Of a DNA stretch of 64,000 nt, positions 37,407 to 50,734 are shown in pieces. Below the pieces are notes generated by a model. The model saw only the letters and a list, made by a program, of their open reading frames with translations, had not been told where the DNA came from and ran no database searches. The position numbers and the translations under genes were made by a program. Positions within the stretch are counted from its first letter, which is position 1. Each line of letters starts with the position of its first letter. The DNA comes from Crocodylus rhombifer (taxonomy: Eukaryota; Chordata; Crocodylia; Crocodylidae): positions 124,001-188,000 of the forward strand of contig JAVSML010020804.1 in the NCBI GenBank assembly GCA_038503035.1, read 5' to 3'.

Positions 37407-40400
37407 TAATTCCTTGCACACCATCCATCTTATGCCTTGAATAGGGAAGAGTTCTGGTGAAACAAATAAGACAAAACAGTACGTGGCCATGTAATTGAAG
37501 GCCATCTCAGAATGTAGATTCACAAAGATGCCTGGGCATTCTAAATTCTACATTTGTTAACTACTAAACACTTGACTTCACAACTTAACTCACTTTCTTT
37601 TAATACAATTGGGAGATAAGCTTGCTTTCTCCAGGGCTAAATGTGTTCCATCACAGGCAAGGTTGCTATTTTTAAGAGTGAAGGTTTTGAAATGGCTGAA
37701 GTATTTAGGTTTGAAGACACTTCCACTAAGCATGTACAATAATTACTTTTCATAAGATTCTTTTTCCTGCAATCATGATGATAACCTATTTATTCAAGCC
37801 ATACTTAGTGTAGTATCATCACAACACTCGCCTGGTATTCGCAATGCAAAATCTATTGAGATGATATAATGATGTCAAAATGAAGTGCTGTCAGCGTAAA
37901 TCTATAATGGTAGACATAACGGTGTCAAAAAATGAAAGGAAATTATATCAATGTGTGTTCTACTACTGCTCAAAAAAACTGTTAGAGGAAAGGTACCACA
38001 ATTTGGAGCAATGTTTGTTATGACAGACATGCTCAAATAGCTTGAAAGGGAAACTGGAATTCACCAGCCAAATAGCTTTTTATCCAATAAATTTATCAAG
38101 AGTTTCTGCTAATTTCCTGTCTGAGTATCTCTGTGTGCATAACAGTGCTTTGTGCATTTAATGGTCAATTCTCAAGAAAACCAAAATGAAAACCCTCCTT
38201 GCTCAGTAATATGCCATGAAGACACATGCACTGTCAATTTCTTTCAGTAGAAATGATGAGGCTATGCATGAGGGTTGACCAGGGCATAGACAGGCAGTCT
38301 TAGGCCTTGAACAAGGAAGGAGCAGTCTGGAGACTGGAACATCCACCAAAGCTCCCTCCCAGCTCCCTAGACTGGGAATGCTGGGGCTGGGGAATGGACA
38401 GGGGGCTTTGCCCCACTTTGTCCCTCTCCTCTACCCCCCTCCACAACCAAACCAGGAGGGCAGCATACAAGTGTTCATTCTTGCAAGACATATTTGCTTG
38501 CAAAGAAGATCTCCCAGGTTAATACCTGGGACAACTTTCTCCTGGAGGGGGCATGCTTCCCCCAGGAGAAATTGAATGAATGCTGAATATTTGTAGTTTT
38601 TACCAGAAGAACATCAATTCTCTTGGTATAAACATAATGTGTCCGTAGCCTTAGTCGGTGTGGAGGCCAAAGTCAAAGCTTACCAGAGTTTATGAGAGTG
38701 GAACCCAGGGTAAAAGCCAGATATCAATCCAAGTTCCGAAATACCATACCAAAGATCAAGACAGGGTTATGATCAGATTAAGCAGTCAATCCAGGCCAGG
38801 AGATCCAAGAAAGAAACAAACTGGAGTCAAAGCAGGCAAGCCATAAGCAGCTGCACTCAGTAATACTATTGCTAGGACAAGGCCTTGCAGGAAATGGGAG
38901 GGTGTTATAGTTCTCCAATCAGGGACTTGCAGCTCCTCTTTGTTGTCCAGTTCTCCAGTGAAAAGATCATGGGGTGGTGTAGGTCAAGCTAGGGCTGGCA
39001 TTTGGCTGGCTGCTTAATGGCACTGCAGCTTAAGTGGGTATAAACAGGTTCAAAATATGGGGGGACTCGAAAGGGCTGAACCCCACCCCATAAGAGATGA
39101 GAGCCCCCAGCCTGCCCCACACCTTTCTAAGCATCTCAGGCGGTGGTAATGCCGGCGGCTTATTCTGGCTTCTGGCTGCCACCGCTGCAGACCCCCACAA
39201 GAGTCAAAGTATAATTTGAACCCTGACTATGAAATCTCCTAGTTTCAGTCTCAAAGTTCCAGATACTCTGGGCCTGGATACATGGCACGTTAATGCTGGC
39301 ATATCTTAGTTTTGAAGACAGGAATATCAGTAAGTAGTCACCAGAAGATCAGTAATCTAAGATGTAGCTATGGCTGCAGTTGCTATCACAAAGCTCCTAG
39401 ATAGCAGCAATAGTCTATTACTATTAGATGGTGTGTATTTATCAGAGGCTACCCTGGATAGAAGCAGATGCAAAACACCTACATCAGTATAACTTAAGCA
39501 GGTGTATATTTACCCAATTTTTCCTACAATAGCTCTACACTGGATTCTATTAAATTACACCAGGGTAGATGTTATGCTGTGTATCCACTTCTTGTGTACA
39601 CTACTGCAGAGTGGTTACAGTGCTGTTGATGCATCATGTGTACTGGCCACATACCTATATCCATTTTTCTATTTTATAGTGGTCATAATTTCTTTAAAAA
39701 GATTAAATTATTTGAGGAAACATTGTTGTAGTTAACTGTACCCATTCTATGCTACACCACAATGCAGGGAGGCATTTATTATCTGAAGTTTTCAGGTAAC
39801 CAAAAAGAAAATAAATGACGTGGTACATGAGTTTACAGATTCCAGAGTGGGAAACACTTATGCAGAAGAATAATCCTATTGAAGCAGGTGATTGACATAC
39901 ACAGAATTACTCGCGCAGAAGCAGTCACAGAAAACTCTTATAAAGAAGATAGAAAGGGAACTGGCCAGCAGCTCAAAGAAAAATGTATAGCTCCCAGACT
40001 TCAATAATATTCATATTTATTGAGCAATTTACAAATATTATACAATCAGTTCTCTAGCTGGAATACAGAGTAATGATACTGACCTATCTCACAATTTAAA
40101 ATATTTATTAAGTACTATTTTAGGTTAAAAGTATTTTCAGTTACTGGTAGAAGTAGAACTACATCAAACAAACTGAATAGGCTAAAATGGATTAGTACAG
40201 TTAGCTTGTTCGACCTCCTGCATAACACTATTCGTATGATTTCCCCCAGTGATTCATGTTTCTAACTTTGCAACCAGAGCATACCATTTACTTATGAGAT
40301 TTTCAAAATGAATTAGATTTGGCCTACATTTGCTTCCACTAAGGTCAATGGTAAACCCTTATGGATATCAGTGGAAGTAGATTTAGGTTAACGCTGAATG

Positions 40401-40772
40401 GTTTTGAAAATTCCGCCCTAAAAAGATGTCCAGCCTTGATCTGAAAACCCCAAGTGATAATGAATGTACCAGTTTCCTTCTCAGCTATCCTAATGGTTGA
40501 TTACCCTCACAGTTCAAAACTTGCCAACCACTCCTCTTTTGGGCTTTGTGTCTTCACTTTCTAACCCTTGATTAGAAAATGAAACTTCATGGCTTTTGCC
40601 CTACATGTAACTCACTCAACCACACTGTTCTGTAGGGTAGATGTGTCATATGGTTCTTTATATGATCCTTGAAATATTCCTCAATTATAGAAAGCTTCTC
40701 TTATTGTGGGTGTAAGGGAAGACACTGAACATATCTGCCTTGTCTTGCTGGTGTTCAATGTATCTACTGTAC
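37407..40772. other. Flank with one unassigned repeat-like stretch
   Basis: Mostly AT-rich and featureless. The stretch 38,640-39,240 has repeat texture (ACCAGAGTTTATGAGAGTGG, CCAGGCCAGGAGATCC, then a GC-rich part at 39,050-39,200) but no recognisable ends. No gene. Confidence 0.4.
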
Positions 40773-41120
40773 CAGTGGTTCTCAACCTTTTTTGGACAAG
40801 GACACATTTGTAAACATTGATGGCCAGTTCCAACCCAGTGCCCCTCACTCCCGATCCACCGCCTGCCCCCAGGCCCCAGCCCCCAGTGTGTGGGGCATTG
40901 GGGGGCCCCAAGCAGCCCCTTGCAGGCTGGAATTCTGCTAGCCTGCAAGGGAAAAGCCACGGTTTCCCATGCTTTTCTCCTTTAAAAGAAGGAGAATCCA
41001 TTTTTAAAGGTTGTTCACAACTCTTTTAAAGGAGAATCCATTTTTAAAGGTTGTTCACAACTCTTTCATATATTCTTGTGACTTGCTTTTGAGTCACTAC
41101 CCATGGGTTGAGATACACTG
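40773..41120. mobile_element. Non-autonomous hAT element (348 bp) with internal duplication
   Basis: The left end is CAGTGGTTCTCAACC and the right end in reverse is CAGTGTATCTCAACC (13 of 15). The flanks TACTGTAC (40,765-40,772) and TACTGGAC (41,121-41,128) match at 7 of 8. It is the same family as 2,458-2,816. A 40-bp unit is tandemly duplicated inside (40,991-41,030 and 41,031-41,066). Confidence 0.92.
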
Positions 41121-44100
41121 TACTGGACCACATACATTTGGAACTGTAAATAGTCATACCATGTTACAAAGGCATTCATCTTCACAAGCTGATTTATTAA
41201 TATGGTATCTAGTACCATTATAAATGCTTTAGTTGATTCAGCCTGTATCCTTAGTATTAACAACACTCTAGATAGTGATGTACCAGTAGTTATAATACTT
41301 CCTTAGTTCCTTCACTAAGACTTTTCTGGGGTTCTACCTTCAAATATTTACTATACTTTGAGGAACGGCACTTGGTTTCCACAAGATAGCCTGGGAAGAC
41401 TTTTACTGAGAGTGATATAGAAAATAAAAAAGTGATACATTAACCATCTTCCTTTAACCATTATCATTCAAAACCATTATTGAGTATTTCTTCCATTTTC
41501 TAATAACTGTAGCAACTTTATGAAGCATCTTTCTCACAACAGATATATTACTTACTTTTCAAAATTGCAATATCTTCTGAACATGAAAGAGAACAATACC
41601 TGCTTACAGTGTGATGTATAACTTTTCATCAAAAAGGAATAATTTTAAATAAAATAGAAAGTTGAGATTATGATCAAGATTTTCAAAAGAACCCAAGAAA
41701 GTTAGATATCAACATTTGATTAAAATATAAACAAATTAGGAATTCTTTCAAAAGTATATATTTGACTTAGGAATTTAAATCTCATTTTTTTAAATGATAT
41801 AGATATTTGGCAACCTAAATCTCATGCAAAATCAGTGGGACTTATTCTCCTAAATCTAGTCAGTTGACATTGTTCATCTGAAACATTTTTTCAGTAAGCA
41901 ATTCAAATTTGTTGGCACCAAAATTTTTCATGAATTCATCTCAGATTTTCCAAGTATTCATGTTGAATCCTTCCAAATAATTGAAATTGTATAGACATTT
42001 CATTTCAGCGTTTTTAAATAAAATATTTTGATTTTCAAATTGAAATTACATGTCAATATTTTCATTCTAGTTTTTAAATAAAAATGAAAACACTCAAATA
42101 TACAATAATAAAGTTCAAATTCAACACTTGCTTTACATCAATAAAATAATCCATTTTATTTGACCCAAAACAATTTATTTTTTACTGTAGGGTTCCTTGA
42201 GAGTTAAAGTTTTTTGCTTTGAGTTGACACAAGATGGTTATTTGTAAAGAACAAGAATGATCAGTTATTCAAAAATTCTACTTACACTAAAACACTTGAG
42301 AATGAGACTTGAATTCTTGGTACTTAGTTTAGGTGCTTTTAAAATACTGCATTATCCCACAAACATATGCATAGTAGAAAGCAGCATTGCTGAGGTTAGA
42401 ATTAGGATTTTTTCAACAGCTGTTCTACCATCTTTTCTGCTATAGAAATGATGTATAGAAGTATACACGGTTTCAAATGAGGACATTAGAACTAGTCAAA
42501 ACCATTTATGAAAGTTTTCAAAAATATGCTGTGATTCTTTTAAATTTACTATTTTTACTGGTTTTGACTAGTCAACATTTACCAAAAATTCAGAATAGTT
42601 CCCATCACCACAGATCAGTTCTTCAGGTTTCCACTTTGACAGAGGCCAACTCTACACCAAAAAATAATAAAGGTATAGACTAATTATGTAAGTCATGCTA
42701 ATCTGTAAAAAAGTTTAGATAATTCATACATATATTTAAACATTAAATTAAAATTTGGATTGGTTTAAAAAGTTGAAAGTTATCCATTTGTTTATTTCCC
42801 GAGTAACCACAATTTTCATTAAACAAACACGCCTGGGTCTTTTGTAAGATTTATTTTTTAAAGTGAGTGAGTCTATTGCTGTGTCAAATGTGTCTCTCTG
42901 GAAAAGCTATTGACTTTTCCATTCTACTGCTTTAATTTTCTTCTACTTCTGTGCATTGGAATACGACAGGTGGGTACTATGTGCGCCACTGATTATGCTG
43001 TGTAACACAGCAGGGAAACCTCTTATCTCAGACTGGTTGCCTAGTTGAGAAAAACACATTTAGGATAGTAAACACAGCTGTAGAAGAAGTATTTTGTATT
43101 TCCTTGCTGTTTGTTTTAATGTACTAAAATGACATAATTATGGAAGTTTGCAAAAATGCCAAAATGTAAACCACGATAATATTTCTGTATATGAGCTTAT
43201 ATAATAGGCTACATGTTTTGGTATATGGCTCAGAATTTTCTAACAATCCCAGGGAACTTAGACAATTTTATTTTTTCTTCTTATTCATCTTTGTTATATT
43301 ACAAGATATAATGCCTTAGGGAATACGAACTTAAAAGTTAAAGTGATTTACAGGTTATAGTTATTAGAAACTGCTTAAGTTTTACTCTTTCCATTTTTTT
43401 GCCAAATTGGAACCTTTCTGAATTCCTTTCTACCTGTTGTTTTCCTTTTAACTTAGTACAAGGGTATTTTTAAGTTGGAATATTTAAAGATCTGTAAAAA
43501 GAATAGAAGTGTTGTAAATCTAACTGCCAAAACTTCATCTGAAGAAAATGAAATCTGAACTTGGGAGGGAGGATATACCTTTTTCAGTTTGCAAAGGTGT
43601 GAGTCATGCTGCCTCTTTTTCTATTCAAATGATGCAGAGATGTTTTCTTCTGTGATGTGTAAAGTCTGCTTTCCAAAGTATGAATTTAATCACACACTGT
43701 AAGCATTTGCCCAGGCACTTGCTCTTGCACCAGGTGAATAAATGCCACTCTCTTGTTATAATTATGAAAACAAAGTGTGTACAAATCTGTGATCTTCAGC
43801 CTCATGTAAAACTCTTCATTAGTTGGTGAAATAAAGGTGGGCAAGGATTAAAGAAGACCTCTCCTCATCTCAGTCCTGAACCCCTCAAGATTAACCATTA
43901 TTTTACTAAAAGAACTAATCTGGTCTCCAGTGTTTCCTGGGTTCAAACCCTGCCCATATGAAATATTTCCTTTCAATTTCGCTGTTTTTGTTTTGAATGG
44001 AGTTAAATTTAATTTGGTGTTTGCATTTTTAAGAGCAGCAATGGCAGCAGTAGTTTGATGGACTCCTGGCCCCAACAGTCAATTCAAGTTTTCACCTGTT

Positions 44101-44480
44101 ATACCTATATAGATATTTAAGCACAAAGGAGCCCTGTCCAGTGTCCATTGAAGCTACTGAAAAGATTCACTGAAACTTCAGTGAGGTTTGCATTAAGCTG
44201 TATTGTCTCTCTCCATTCCAGGATAGAGGCTCTTGTGTTGCCCATGTTGTAATTAGACTTCAATCACATTACAGAGAAGATGGAGGGAAGTCTGAAACTA
44301 CAAAGCTGCAGATCTTATCTGGTCTCACCTCCTGTATAGCACAAGCCAGGAGGCCTCTCTGCACTGAGATGGTTTCATCTGTCCCAAAAAATCCGCCAGT
44401 GGACCAAGCTTTAGTATGATTCAGCCTAAGAAATTTGTCCCTTGGGTTTCTAAACCTCAATGCAAGATTAGACCCATAAA
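41121..44480. other. AT-rich flank, nothing recognised
   Basis: Strongly AT-rich with no gene and no nameable repeat. Transposon-poor. Confidence 0.45.
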
Positions 44481-44989
44481 TAGGGATCTACTTAAAGCAC
44501 ATGGAGGGGAAGTAAAAATTGCAGACTGTGTGTGGTGCCTAGTGCCATTTTTGCAATCTTTTCACAGCAAACCCCAGCCACACTGCTGATTGGCTGAGGG
44601 GACCCAGCGGTCCGGCCACTTGCTGCTGATTGGTGGAGAGAGCTGCCCTTCATGTGGCCCCACCCCATTGCCACTTACTGGAGGAGATGGGTGAGCCCAC
44701 AGAAAGACAGTCCTCTTGCCTAATCAGCAGCGGAGGGAAGAGGGGGTGGCATCTATCTTGGCTCCTCCCCTTCATACCAGCAGTTCCCCACCACCTGGGA
44801 AGGCTGTGCAGGGGGCCACAGCAGCTGCTGCCTTCCACTAGGGAACCAGCATTTTATTTTTAGTAAGTTTTTTTTTCTGGCAATTCTGTGCAAAGTCACG
44901 AGGAAAGCCAGTTTTCTCAGTGATCATGGAAACCGCCCATTTTGTGGTTTCCACAAAAACTGCAAAATCATGAATTGAATAGGACCCTA
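44481..44989. mobile_element. Non-autonomous hAT-like element (509 bp)
   Basis: The left end is TAGGGATCTACTTAA and the right end in reverse is TAGGGTCCTATTCAA (11 of 15). The flanks CCCATAAA (44,473-44,480) and CCCATGAA (44,990-44,997) match at 7 of 8. The TAGGG terminus is common in sauropsid hAT elements. The interior is partly GC-rich and non-coding. Confidence 0.85.
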
Positions 44990-47900
44990 CCCATGAACCT
45001 ACAGGAGGTATCTATCTATTTTTTATTGCAATGAGGCCAAATCTTTTCATTGTATTCATTAAATGTTAAAAAACAACTTTCTGAGACCAAAGGCCAAGAT
45101 TCAGTCAGTTGTTGGCAAAGCTTCTTTACTTCTTGAAATGTTAAAATTATGTGTCCTAGTGGGTTTTGAACATTTTCCTTCATGTTGACACTGTCAGAAG
45201 TCTCCAGTAAGATTACCATTTGATAAAAAGAAATTACTGAGATATTCCCCTTTCCTTCTTCATCTGATTTTCTCTATGTTGATTTTTGTGAGCATTTTGT
45301 ATCAGAAATTGATCATTTAATTGATGAAGAGCACTCAATGTGATCACTGTGTGTTTTCTGGATATCTTTTTTAAGAATTGATCTGTTTGGGTTTAATTAA
45401 AAAAAATCATTAAAAAATACAAAATCCTTGTCATGTCCAAACACTTAGTTGTGATGGCAAAGCAATGTTATTCAAAACAGAAATGTGTTATTAGACTGTG
45501 CTAAGTTAAAAGCTACTTACATTCATAAAATTGGTCTGTAATATATTTAGTACTTGAAGGTGTAACAGGTAAATGAAATTCTGCTTCATTAACATGTGAC
45601 CATGAGGAAGGAATATTTCTAGTTATAACTACAACATTTTCATAACATTTCTGTGTATCTGTAGTCTGTTTAGGTTTATCTTTTCACATCATACAGAATG
45701 TTATTTTTTATGTAAAGGTAACAAAATATATCTTCTTTTATTTTAAGCTTCTTTTATTGCGGCCAGATTTTGCTCCCAAACACCAAGCCTAGTCTATAAG
45801 TAAGGGTGAAGCAAATGAATGGAGTCATATTTAAGTCAAATCATATATTAGACAATTTCTGTCTGCTGTCCGTATTCTACCGTGACACAAATGTCATATG
45901 TAGGTTTGGTGCAGAACAGTGGCAAATAAAGGCAAATATTCCTCAAGCATCTACTAGAATGTGGATTAAGACTATGGTACAACAAATAGAAGAGATCTTC
46001 TGCCTTTTCAAGGGATAGAAGCAAGTATTAATTGCCTTCTAGAAGAACCGCCCCTGTTATCTCCTGAGTACCGAAAGAAAATGTAGTCTTAAAGCAAAAT
46101 AGAAACATAACCGTGTGGCCTTGATTTGGAATATTGAAGATCTCTAGAACCAGAGGTAATGCAGAATTAGCCATATGGAGTGTATTTGCAGCACACAGGA
46201 AAAAATAACTAATATCTCAGGAAATCTGCAAAAGAGTGATAGAAGAAGATTCATTTATTTCGAGGACCAGTTGCCATTATGATCATAAAATCTGACCTCC
46301 TAAATAATGCAGGCTATTACTCACCCAGTAATTTCTGCAGCAAACTCATAATATGTTTGAACTGGAGCATATCTTTTAGGAACAGACCTGATCATGATTT
46401 GAAGACTGCAAGGGATAAAGAAGTCATGATATCCCAAGGTAAATTGTTGAAAACATGTGCCTTATTTATAGCCTGATTTTTTTTCTGCTGTTATCAGAAA
46501 TCTTTTCCCCATGTAGGTACTTATGTGGATGGATCTTGATGCAGAAGAAGCGAGTGACAGATAAAGAAGGTACTCTATTTCTCAACAAATTTTAAAAAGT
46601 GTGGCATCCTCCAAACCAACATATTGGTGTTGCTGTAGTCATCAACAGATGGCAGGACCTGTATAGCAGATCCAACTCAACCAGGAGCACTATTTTAACT
46701 CTATAACAAGAGAAACACCCCATTAAGAATTCTAAGTTAAAGAAGAAAACCCCCTCGGTGTTTAAATAACTTAAGGTCTTCACAAATGATAAGAAAAGGA
46801 CACCATTTGCAAAACATATTAATAATACATGAATATAAGGATAGCTGTATATATGGTTAATTTGGAGCAGGCCAGTGGAATATTAGAGTAGAGTAGGTTT
46901 ATTTTTCATCCAAGAAGGCTAAAATCAATTAAAAAAAGGAAGACGAAAAAAAATCTCTTCCTTCTACATTTGAGAACGTCACAGTTGTTATACAATTCCT
47001 TCTTGAGCAGCAAGAGTCAATTATCGGTGATGTCAGGTTTTCTTCCCACAAGGGAAAGGGGCTGGTGAACTTGAAAAGACTGCATTTCCAAACCTCAGGT
47101 CAGTTGTCCATTAATACTGGCGTGAGAAATCAGGAGGGATAAATACAGAGCTTGTCACAAACCTCATCATGACTTCAGGGTAGGCAGAAACTTAACTGAT
47201 ATCTTAAAGCCTATTGGCTCGTTATTCAGGTTTCAAACCTAGATTAATATATTTTAATTGACTGTTATAATAATCTGTTTTAATTGCTTACACAATACAG
47301 GCTGTAGTATTTCATGAAGACCCCCATGGGTTGGATCCATAATTGCTTGTAGCTGAAGACACTGTTCCACCTATGCTTAGTAAGAAGGTTGAGTAACTGA
47401 TTCTCTGTCATGCTGATCTCACCATACCTTTGTTACTTCTTGACTAGACTCCTGAGCCATTCTAATAGTTCAGGGATCATATAATGGAGAAGCCCATCTA
47501 CTTACTAGTGCATTATGAAGGTAGTATTTGTACCCATGCCCTTTGATCTCCACTGGTACATGAAAGAGCAGTACTGCAGTGGGCACCAAGTGAAAAATTC
47601 TGACAGTCTCAGTCAAAATTCCACCAAGGGATTCTGAAAGTGAATCAGCTCCAGGACTCCTCTCTACCTCCCTGGTCACACTTGGTGCTAACGTGAAACA
47701 CTAGCTCCAGCCCGTAGCCACACTGGTGATCGAATGAGCAGGCCTAATCTTTGGTATCTATGGATGGCCAGCCACAATCTGTGAGAGCATGTGTGCTCTC
47801 ACACAGAAACAATAGTAATGTTTGTAAGAATCCAAAAGCTTCTCCACTAGCCACTCCGCTTGAAAAATCAGACTGTAGTAGAACATTTAATGTGTAGAAA

Positions 47901-48345
47901 GAAAAACAAAAAAAATTCTTTGTCTTGCTGAACCAGCTAGCTGCTACCTCTAGATCCTGAAACTCCACAGAAAGATTATGTAATTCTAGCCAAATTGCCA
48001 GGATCTGGTTGGGCCCCTTTGTCATTTTGATCTGCTTGGGTTCATATATCCAAAATCCTTCTTTCTAGTCTTGTCAGGTCACCATGTCTGCTGTACAGTG
48101 GCACCTCCTCTATAACATAAGAGAATTCTGCTTAGCCCATCACTGAAAGATTTACCTCTGGGATCAGATCCATTCTATTGCCCTGGTTGTACTCTATAGG
48201 ATTTTCAGCCTTTTAAACATCTCATGGCATTACTTGCTTTTCTGATGGATGCCCATTTCATCCATTTACTCAAACATATAGTCATGCATTAGAAAGTTGC
48301 TTATGGTCAAATCAGATGGCTCTGCATCTCCTCCTCCACCTAGAC
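44990..48345. other. AT-rich flank, nothing recognised
   Basis: No gene, no nameable repeat; transposon-poor. Confidence 0.45.
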
Positions 48346-49120
48346 CAATAGTCACCAACTACTCTACTGCAATTGACCGGTTGATTGGGGAGCCCCTGAC
48401 AGTTGATCTCAGTCTGGGGGGCTAGCCAGAGGCTGTGTGAGCAGGAGCAGCGGGATGCATGTGGTGAGTGGTGGGACATGAGTGGTGGGATGCACATGGC
48501 TGAGCTAAGTCATGCTCCCTGCCACCGGGGCCAGGCCAGGTGAGTGGGACAAACCCCTCCATGTCCCCTGCTACCGGGTGAACGGGGGCCAGGCTGGGCT
48601 GAGCCAAGAGATGGTTGGGGCATGGGCAGCTTGTCCAGGTGCACAAAGGGGCTCCTACCACTGCACGCACCCCAGCAGAGACTGCGGGGGGTATGTGCCC
48701 CCCGATCTGTGGGCAGGGTGAGGCAACTACCACTGCATGCTGGGTTTTTGCTCTAAGCCCCACTGCAGCTCAGGGCGCAAAGCCCAGGGTGCAAAGCCCA
48801 GCATGCAGCAGCAGCCGCCTTGTCCCACACACAGATCGAGGGGGCATGTGCCCCCAGGCTTTTGCCAGGGTACATGCAGTGGCAGGAACCACCCCCCCCC
48901 ACACACACACACACCCCTGGATGAGCCACCTGTGCCTCACTCACCCTTGCCCCACTACCTCCCTCACCACAGGGGTCTCAATCTGCCCCCTCTGCCCCCC
49001 AACAGACTGACCTGCTGGGCAGGGGGGCAAGGAGTAGGGGTGCCGGGGGGGTGCACTAGACCCTGGATTGCACTTTACTTCAAAAAGTGATCTTCACCTT
49101 TAAAAGGTTGGAGACCACTG
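48346..49120. mobile_element. Non-autonomous hAT element (775 bp)
   Basis: The left end is CAATAGTCACCAACT and the right end in reverse is CAGTGGTCTCCAACC (11 of 15). The flanks ACCTAGAC (48,338-48,345) and ACATATAC (49,121-49,128) match at 6 of 8. The interior is GC-rich with a C-run and CACACA tract at 48,891-48,914 and gives only chance ORFs. Confidence 0.82.
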
Positions 49121-50734
49121 ACATATACAAATACTAGCACCAGCCGCATGCCTGCTGGCAGCATGCTTGTGAATTGGTCTTTGAGAGCCAATATTGTTGA
49201 TGTAATCAGAGGAAACCATGAAAAGGGAAGGTATTCTGTGTGAAAACACCATGCAACTGTTCAGCATTGTGTGCAGCACAATCATTGGAACTAAATGGTT
49301 TTGTCCAGCTTGTCCTCCTGTGTAGTGGAGTGCAGGATGTAATACACTGGGCCCACACAGTGTACCGTGGGATTGCAAAAGAAGACTGTTAGCATTACTG
49401 GGATTATTTAATATTGATCTTCACAGTGGTACTTCGCTTGTGGTGATGGTAACAGAGTAGCCTCAAGAACAAGGCTAATTCAAATTATTATTAGCAGACC
49501 TGTGTATCATTGAAAGCATGTTCTGTGTGGATCTGATGGTGTTACAGGCATGTAATTTGGTAGTTAGCTTATCAAATTTCTCTAGTGGCTAAAGGAAGAG
49601 GGACCAGGCTCACATGCTATTGATTCTACTTATGGTGGGATAGGACATGCCAGAAAACAAAGAACATGTGTGCCTTCAAGAAATGGCCATGCAAAGGTAA
49701 ATGCTGATAAGGAACATAGACCACATCCCTTGCCATGAGCTGCAATTGCAATTGCGGGTGCTTGGCTGTGCACTGTAATTTTATTAGAGAGATCATCTGT
49801 CAAGATGACTCTGGTACAGTGGAAGGAAAATTCAAGTAATAAGAAAGGCTCCTCTGGCTGTGAAGCAATGCAACATGGGATAGCAGTGGGAGGATTACCT
49901 GAAGCTGTACAATTAATGGGAAATATAAGGACGCATGCACAGGATAGTGATGTCTGAAACAGTGATGTCATTTCCAAAGCTGATTGATTTAAGTGGGATA
50001 AAATACCAGCTAAATGAAAAATAAAAAAGAACTTTTGTGTGTGGGCACAAGTAAGTTTGTGCTGAAAAACTTATCCTAAGTTCAAGCTGATGCAATAGTG
50101 TCGCTTCTATGGGAGCCTGGGTTTTCTCTACACCTATCGGTATGCTAAGAGCAAGGAACAAAAGCTGGTCTCATAATTTCCGTGACAAAAGCTGGTTCTA
50201 AAAATGACAAACTTGCATTTCCATCAACATTTTCCCTGGACTTCTTAAAGTCTCTGGCAAAAAAGCTCAAACACCAGGGATTTTCTGCCATCAAGTCAAA
50301 ACCCAAAAGGTTTTGTCTGAAAAGCAAAAGCATTTTGTCTTAAAATGGAACAGTTTCAGCCCCAAATGGAACCGCTTCTGTGGAAAGCTTTTGGTTTCCA
50401 CCCCAAGCCAAAAAAGTTTCCCTGAAATAGTTTGGCCAAAAAAAAAATCCATTCTTTTCTATTAAAAGCAGGGGGGAGTTGGGGGGGGGGTGACAACTCA
50501 GCTTTCCATTAAAAGACAGATTTGAGCGGAAATGTTCAGCCTCCTGCAGAGCTTCCAGAAGAGGCAGCACCCGGGTTCAAATTACATTTTGACTCTTGAG
50601 GAGGGGTCTGCAAAAAAACAGGGCTGCCCATCACGATGCCCTAATAAAATTGGAGCCCCCCAGGTTCTGAGTTTCAAATCTTACAGGGGGGCTCTCGTCT
50701 CTCATGGGGTGGGGCGGCTCACCCCCTCGTAACC
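49121..50734. other. Flank before the CpG island, nothing firm
   Basis: No gene. 50,210-50,640 has repeat-like texture (AAAAGC/TTTTGTCTGAAAAGC motifs, an A-run and a G-run near 50,470) but no clear ends. Confidence 0.4.

Noticed and set aside
41121..44480. Coding exons in the AT-rich flank
   Set aside because: All ORFs are 60-80 codons with no domain, no codon bias and no paired splice sites that build a longer frame.
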